From contig JAFXHL010000092.1 in NCBI GenBank assembly GCA_017536405.1, forward strand, positions 1 to 43,541: a stretch of DNA of 43,541 bases. Reading direction: 5' to 3'. Below the pieces are notes generated by a model. That model worked only from the letters and a program-made list of their open reading frames with translations. It ran no database searches and was not told the DNA's origin. Below, piece after piece: positions 40,500 to 43,541 of the stretch (positions are counted from its first letter, which is position 1; each line of letters begins with the position of its first letter). This DNA is from Oscillospiraceae bacterium (GTDB taxonomy: Bacteria; Bacillota; Clostridia; Oscillospirales; Ruminococcaceae). The position numbers were made by a program, and so were the translations under genes.

Positions 40500-41651
40500 A
40501 TGAACATCAATTCTGAAATTTCTTTCAATCCCAACCTCAGAGTTGCTCCTTTAGGGGTTATCGCTATGGAAGGCGCGAAAGAACTCGGCGACAAAATCAA
40601 CGATTATCTTATGGAATGGGCTATTCCCGAACATCGTCCCGAAAAGTCATTCCTTATTGAATCGGATTGCCCCCGTTTCTCATCAGGAGACGGTAAAGGT
40701 CTTATCAAGCAGACAATCAGAGGAGATGACCTCTTTATCATAGTTGATGTCGGAAACTACAACTGCAAATACAAAATGTTCGGCGAAGAAAACTCAATGT
40801 CACCCGATGATCACTATCAGGATTTAAAGCGTATCATTCAGGCAGCAGGCGGTAAGGCACACAGAATCAATGTTATTATGCCTATCCTTTACGGCGGAAG
40901 ACAGCATCGTCGCAACTACCGTGAATCACTCGACTGCGCAGTTGCTTTACAGGAACTCGAAAGAATGGGTGTTTCAAATATCGTTACATTCGACGCACAT
41001 GACCCTCGTGTCCACAATGCAATTCCTCTTATGGGATTTGACAATGTAATGCCTACATATCAGGTTCTTAAAGCACTTCTCGGAAAGCATCCCGAACTTG
41101 AACTCGATAAGGATCACTTTATGATTATCTCACCCGACGAAGGTGCTATCAACAGAAATATGTATTATGCTTCTGTTCTTGGCGTTGACCTCGGAATGTT
41201 CTATAAGCGCCGTGATTACTCACAGGTTGTAAACGGAAGAAACCCCATCGTTGCACACGAATATCTCGGAAATTCAGTTGAAGGAAAGGATGTTTTCATC
41301 GCTGACGACATCATTTCATCAGGTGAATCAATGCTTGATATCGCTTATGAACTCAAGAAGAGAAAAGCAAACAGAATTTTCTGCTATGCAACATACCCCA
41401 TCTTCACAAACGGACTTGATGCATTCGACAAGGCTTATAACGAAGGTGTTATCGCAGGTGTTCTCGGAACAAATCTTACATACCGCACAGATGCTCTTAA
41501 ATCAAGAGATTGGTTTACAGAAGTTGACGTTTCAAAGTATATCGCATACTTTATCGCTGCTATCAACCACGATGTTTCAATCAGCACAATCATTGATCCC
41601 CACGAAAAAATCAAGTTCCTTCTTGAAAAACACAAGCAGAACAAAAAGTAA
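40500..41651 (+). CDS. prs: Ribose-phosphate pyrophosphokinase, long variant
   Basis: PRPP synthetase converts ribose-5-phosphate and ATP to PRPP for purines, pyrimidines and cofactors. At 383 residues it is longer than the usual 310-320. Landmarks are MPILYGGRQHRRNYRESLDC (the flexible-loop and catalytic region), VTFDAHDPRVHNAIP (metal site), IISPDEGAI, KRRDYSQVV and the PRPP-binding VFIADDIISSGES. The N-terminal 90 residues lack the usual bacterial Prs start. ATG 40500 has AAAAGGGGAA upstream; an upstream in-frame GTG at 40452 is not supported. Single-gene unit followed by a terminator. Confidence 0.9.
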   Translation: MNINSEISFNPNLRVAPLGVIAMEGAKELGDKINDYLMEWAIPEHRPEKSFLIESDCPRFSSGDGKGLIKQTIRGDDLFIIVDVGNYNCKYKMFGEENSMSPDDHYQDLKRIIQAAGGKAHRINVIMPILYGGRQHRRNYRESLDCAVALQELERMGVSNIVTFDAHDPRVHNAIPLMGFDNVMPTYQVLKALLGKHPELELDKDHFMIISPDEGAINRNMYYASVLGVDLGMFYKRRDYSQVVNGRNPIVAHEYLGNSVEGKDVFIADDIISSGESMLDIAYELKKRKANRIFCYATYPIFTNGLDAFDKAYNEGVIAGVLGTNLTYRTDALKSRDWFTEVDVSKYIAYFIAAINHDVSISTIIDPHEKIKFLLEKHKQNKK

Positions 41652-41663
41652 GAAAATCCATAA

Positions 41664-41700
41664 AAAAGCAGTGCAAATTTCTTGTACTGCTTTTATTTTT
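41664..41700 (+). terminator. Intrinsic terminator after prs
   Basis: AAAAGCAGTGCA (41664-41675) pairs with TGTACTGCTTTT (41683-41694), 7-base loop, then ATTTTT. Confidence 0.92.
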
Positions 41701-41710
41701 GGTGTATAAT
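41682..41710 (+). promoter_or_regulatory. Promoter of the secreted repeat protein gene
   Basis: TTGTAC (41682-41687) lies in the 3' arm of the prs terminator; 17-base spacer; TATAAT at 41705-41710. Transcription should start near 41717, at the start codon itself. Confidence 0.75.
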
Positions 41711-41721
41711 CAAATCGGGTG

Positions 41722-42807
41722 ATGAAAATGAAAAAAATAATTTCGATGATGATATGTTTTTCACTTCTTTTATTTGCGGTGAAAGTTGATATAAATGCAG
41801 AAGAAAAGGTAAGTGTAACGGTTGGGAATACAGATGTTTTATCGACAACTGTTGAGGGCATAAAATACGAAAACGGAAAACTTTATCTCGATAATTTCAT
41901 TTCAAGCGAAAGGCTTGTAATAAAGGGGATTGACAGGTTAGAAGTCGTCGTTACAGGAGAAAACAGGATTGAAAGCGACAGCAGAGTTCCTTTTTCAGCG
42001 ATAAATACCCATGCTACTTTTTCTGGTGGAGGAAAACTTGTTATCGTAAATAAAACGCAGAGTGGCGTTCCTGCTTTGTATTATGGGAACGAATCGGGTT
42101 GCGGTATGTGTACTATCGGAATGACAGTAAAAGATAACACATCTGTTTTTGCTGAAACAAATGTTAAAGACGGAACGGCTGTTCTTATAGGGTTTAACTC
42201 CGATGCTTCGAAAAAAGACAGAGGATTTCTTGTGAAAGACGGCGGAAGGCTTATAGCAAGAGCGAAAGAGGGAATAGCCATAGATGCCGACAAGATAAAT
42301 ATAGATAATGGATATGTTTATGCAAAGGGCGGAAAGGCAGGTCTTTATGGCGGAACGATTATAGTAGAAAATAAAGGTGTCGTTGAGGCCGAGGCACGTG
42401 ATTTTGCTATATATTCAGCAAGAATGAGCGTTCTTTCAGGGGCGGATGTTACTGCGAAAGCGGATTTTTACGGAACATATATCCATAACGGAGATATTAT
42501 TGTTTCGGGTGGAAAACTCACAGGTATCTTAACAGGAAACTATGAATACGCAAACAGCAGTAACTATACTCTCGCGGTATGTTCATTGAATGATATAGAT
42601 GTAAATAACGGCGGAACTATCATAGGAAAAAGTGAAAAGAAATATTCCGACTGCGGAGTCTATGCAGGAAGATATATAAAACAGTCGAGCAGTTCAACAA
42701 TAAAGGCAGGAGAAAACTGCAGAATAGCGACAACTCCCCTTGAAATAGATTTCTATGAAGATTTATCATCGGGGGAAAGTATAACGGTTACAGAAATTCT
42801 TATTTAA
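41722..42807 (+). CDS. Secreted repeat protein, probable beta-helix
   Basis: The 361-residue protein has a signal peptide (MKMKKIISMMICFSLLLFAV, cleavage after INA near residue 26). The mature part is a chain of short Gly- and Asn-rich turns alternating with beta-strand-like runs (GGGKLVIVN, DGGRLIARAKEG, NGYVYAKGGKAGLYGGTIIVEN, SGGKLTGIL), suggesting a right-handed beta-helix. Function unknown; surface adhesion or carbohydrate binding is plausible. ATG 41722 lacks a clear ribosome binding site and lies 12 bases from a TATAAT box, so the mRNA may be leaderless (GTG 41719 and ATG 41728 are alternatives). uvrC follows after 10 bases. Confidence 0.82.
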   Translation: MKMKKIISMMICFSLLLFAVKVDINAEEKVSVTVGNTDVLSTTVEGIKYENGKLYLDNFISSERLVIKGIDRLEVVVTGENRIESDSRVPFSAINTHATFSGGGKLVIVNKTQSGVPALYYGNESGCGMCTIGMTVKDNTSVFAETNVKDGTAVLIGFNSDASKKDRGFLVKDGGRLIARAKEGIAIDADKINIDNGYVYAKGGKAGLYGGTIIVENKGVVEAEARDFAIYSARMSVLSGADVTAKADFYGTYIHNGDIIVSGGKLTGILTGNYEYANSSNYTLAVCSLNDIDVNNGGTIIGKSEKKYSDCGVYAGRYIKQSSSSTIKAGENCRIATTPLEIDFYEDLSSGESITVTEILI

Positions 42808-42817
42808 GGAGAATTAT

Positions 42818-43541
42818 ATGAATGAAAGGCTTCCTTTTTTAAGGGATAAGACAAGACAACTTACAACTTCATCGGGAGTTTATCTTATGAAAGATAAAAC
42901 GGGGAAGATAATATATGTCGGAAAAGCAAAAAATCTTAAAAACAGAGTTACAAGTTATTTCAGAGAGCATCCCGATCATTTGCCTAAGGTTGCTAAAATG
43001 GTTTCAAATGTTTTTGACTATGATTTTATCGTTACCGACAGCGAATACGAAGCGCTCGTTTTAGAGTGTTCCCTGATAAAACAGTATAGCCCTAAATATA
43101 ACATTCTTTTAAAGGATGACAAGGGGTATTTCTATATAAAAATATCAGCGGAAGAATATCCGAGAATAACTGCGGTTATGCAGAAAGATGATGAAAAGGC
43201 GGAGTATTTAGGGCCTTATACAAGCGGTCTCACGACAAAGCAATCCGTTAATGAGGCGAACGGCGTTTTTATGCTTCCTACCTGCACAAGAAAATTTCCG
43301 CAGGAGTTCAGAAAAGGCAGACCCTGTCTTAATTTCCACATAAAAAAATGTATGGGTTTATGTCAGGGAAAGGTTTCGGCAGAAGATTATAAAAAGACAG
43401 TTTATGAGGCTGTCGATTATATCAGAAGTGGAAGTGCTTTATCGGTTGAACGGCTTGAAAAAGAGATGAACGAGGCTGCTGAAAATTTTGATTTTGAAAG
43501 AGCGGCAGTTCTTCGTGACAGAATTTTTGCGATAAAAAAAG
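42818..43541 (+). CDS. uvrC: Excinuclease ABC subunit C, N-terminal part
   Basis: UvrC makes both incisions in nucleotide excision repair. The frame is open to the end of the window, so only the first 241 residues are seen. It starts with the GIY-YIG nuclease domain: LTTSSGVYLMKDKTGKIIYVGKAKNLKNRV (Gly-Val-Tyr and Tyr-Val-Gly), then ALVLECSLIKQYSPKYNILLKDDKGY. Cysteines of the FeS-type insertion appear in MLPTCTRKFP, RPCLNFHIKKCMGLCQGKV. The UVR motif (FDFERAAVLRD) is near residues 228-238. ATG 42818 has AAGGAG six bases upstream. Confidence 0.96.
   Translation, partial: MNERLPFLRDKTRQLTTSSGVYLMKDKTGKIIYVGKAKNLKNRVTSYFREHPDHLPKVAKMVSNVFDYDFIVTDSEYEALVLECSLIKQYSPKYNILLKDDKGYFYIKISAEEYPRITAVMQKDDEKAEYLGPYTSGLTTKQSVNEANGVFMLPTCTRKFPQEFRKGRPCLNFHIKKCMGLCQGKVSAEDYKKTVYEAVDYIRSGSALSVERLEKEMNEAAENFDFERAAVLRDRIFAIKK

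Overview
The window is a chromosomal segment from an anaerobic Firmicute. It most resembles a gut clostridium of the Oscillospiraceae/Ruminococcaceae type. The assignment rests on moderate-to-low GC, consensus TTGACA-17-TATAAT promoters with strong AGGAGG ribosome binding sites, HydG/HydF maturases for an [FeFe]-hydrogenase, a HemZ-type radical-SAM enzyme, a PPi-type phosphofructokinase and a QueT transporter. No phage, insertion sequence, CRISPR array or rRNA gene is visible. One tRNA gene (Ser, anticodon CGA) is present.

Layout. 1-2342: the 3' end of addA, then rpsF-ssb-rpsR. 2385-5518: a perfect consensus promoter, a ~160-nt leader ending in an intrinsic terminator, then a TM1266-family gene, hydG and hydF. 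5532-6811: archaeal-type phosphoglycerate mutase. 6808-17515: a long purine operon (purE, purF, purM, purN, purO, purH, purD) preceded by a structured leader with a terminator. It is interrupted by a tandem pair of membrane-protein paralogs and a tandem pair of lipoprotein paralogs. 17516-19047, minus strand: SPFH and NfeD proteins. 19048-19437: a divergent control region with a 14-bp inverted repeat and three 10-bp direct repeats. 19438-25805: recJ, relA/spoT, a metallo-beta-lactamase-fold hydrolase and hemZ. 25906-28475: a zinc-ribbon protein, a frameshifted phosphofructokinase, two small genes and tRNA-Ser. 28506-34928: rodA/ftsW, fhs, tsaE, tsaB, rpiB, glmS. 34986-37988: a GT2 glycosyltransferase, queT with a preQ1-I riboswitch, an SDR, and a minus-strand phosphoribosyltransferase-like gene. 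38288-43541: flagellin, two envelope proteins of unknown function, PRPP synthetase, a secreted protein and the 5' part of uvrC.

How the genes fit together. Much of the window serves nucleotide synthesis: RpiB and Prs lead to PRPP, Fhs supplies 10-formyl-THF, and the pur operon uses both. The last two purine steps use a stand-alone AICAR transformylase plus an archaeal-type PurO cyclohydrolase instead of fused PurH. The PurF in the operon has lost its glutaminase nucleophile and the other glutaminase motifs I could compare.

Points most worth a second look: the hydG leader with mutually exclusive terminator/antiterminator pairings, the purE leader, the pseudo-glutaminase PurF, the paralog pairs inside the purine operon, and the inverted and direct repeats in the nfeD/recJ control region. 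The preQ1-I riboswitch belongs to a known family but can be read base by base here.
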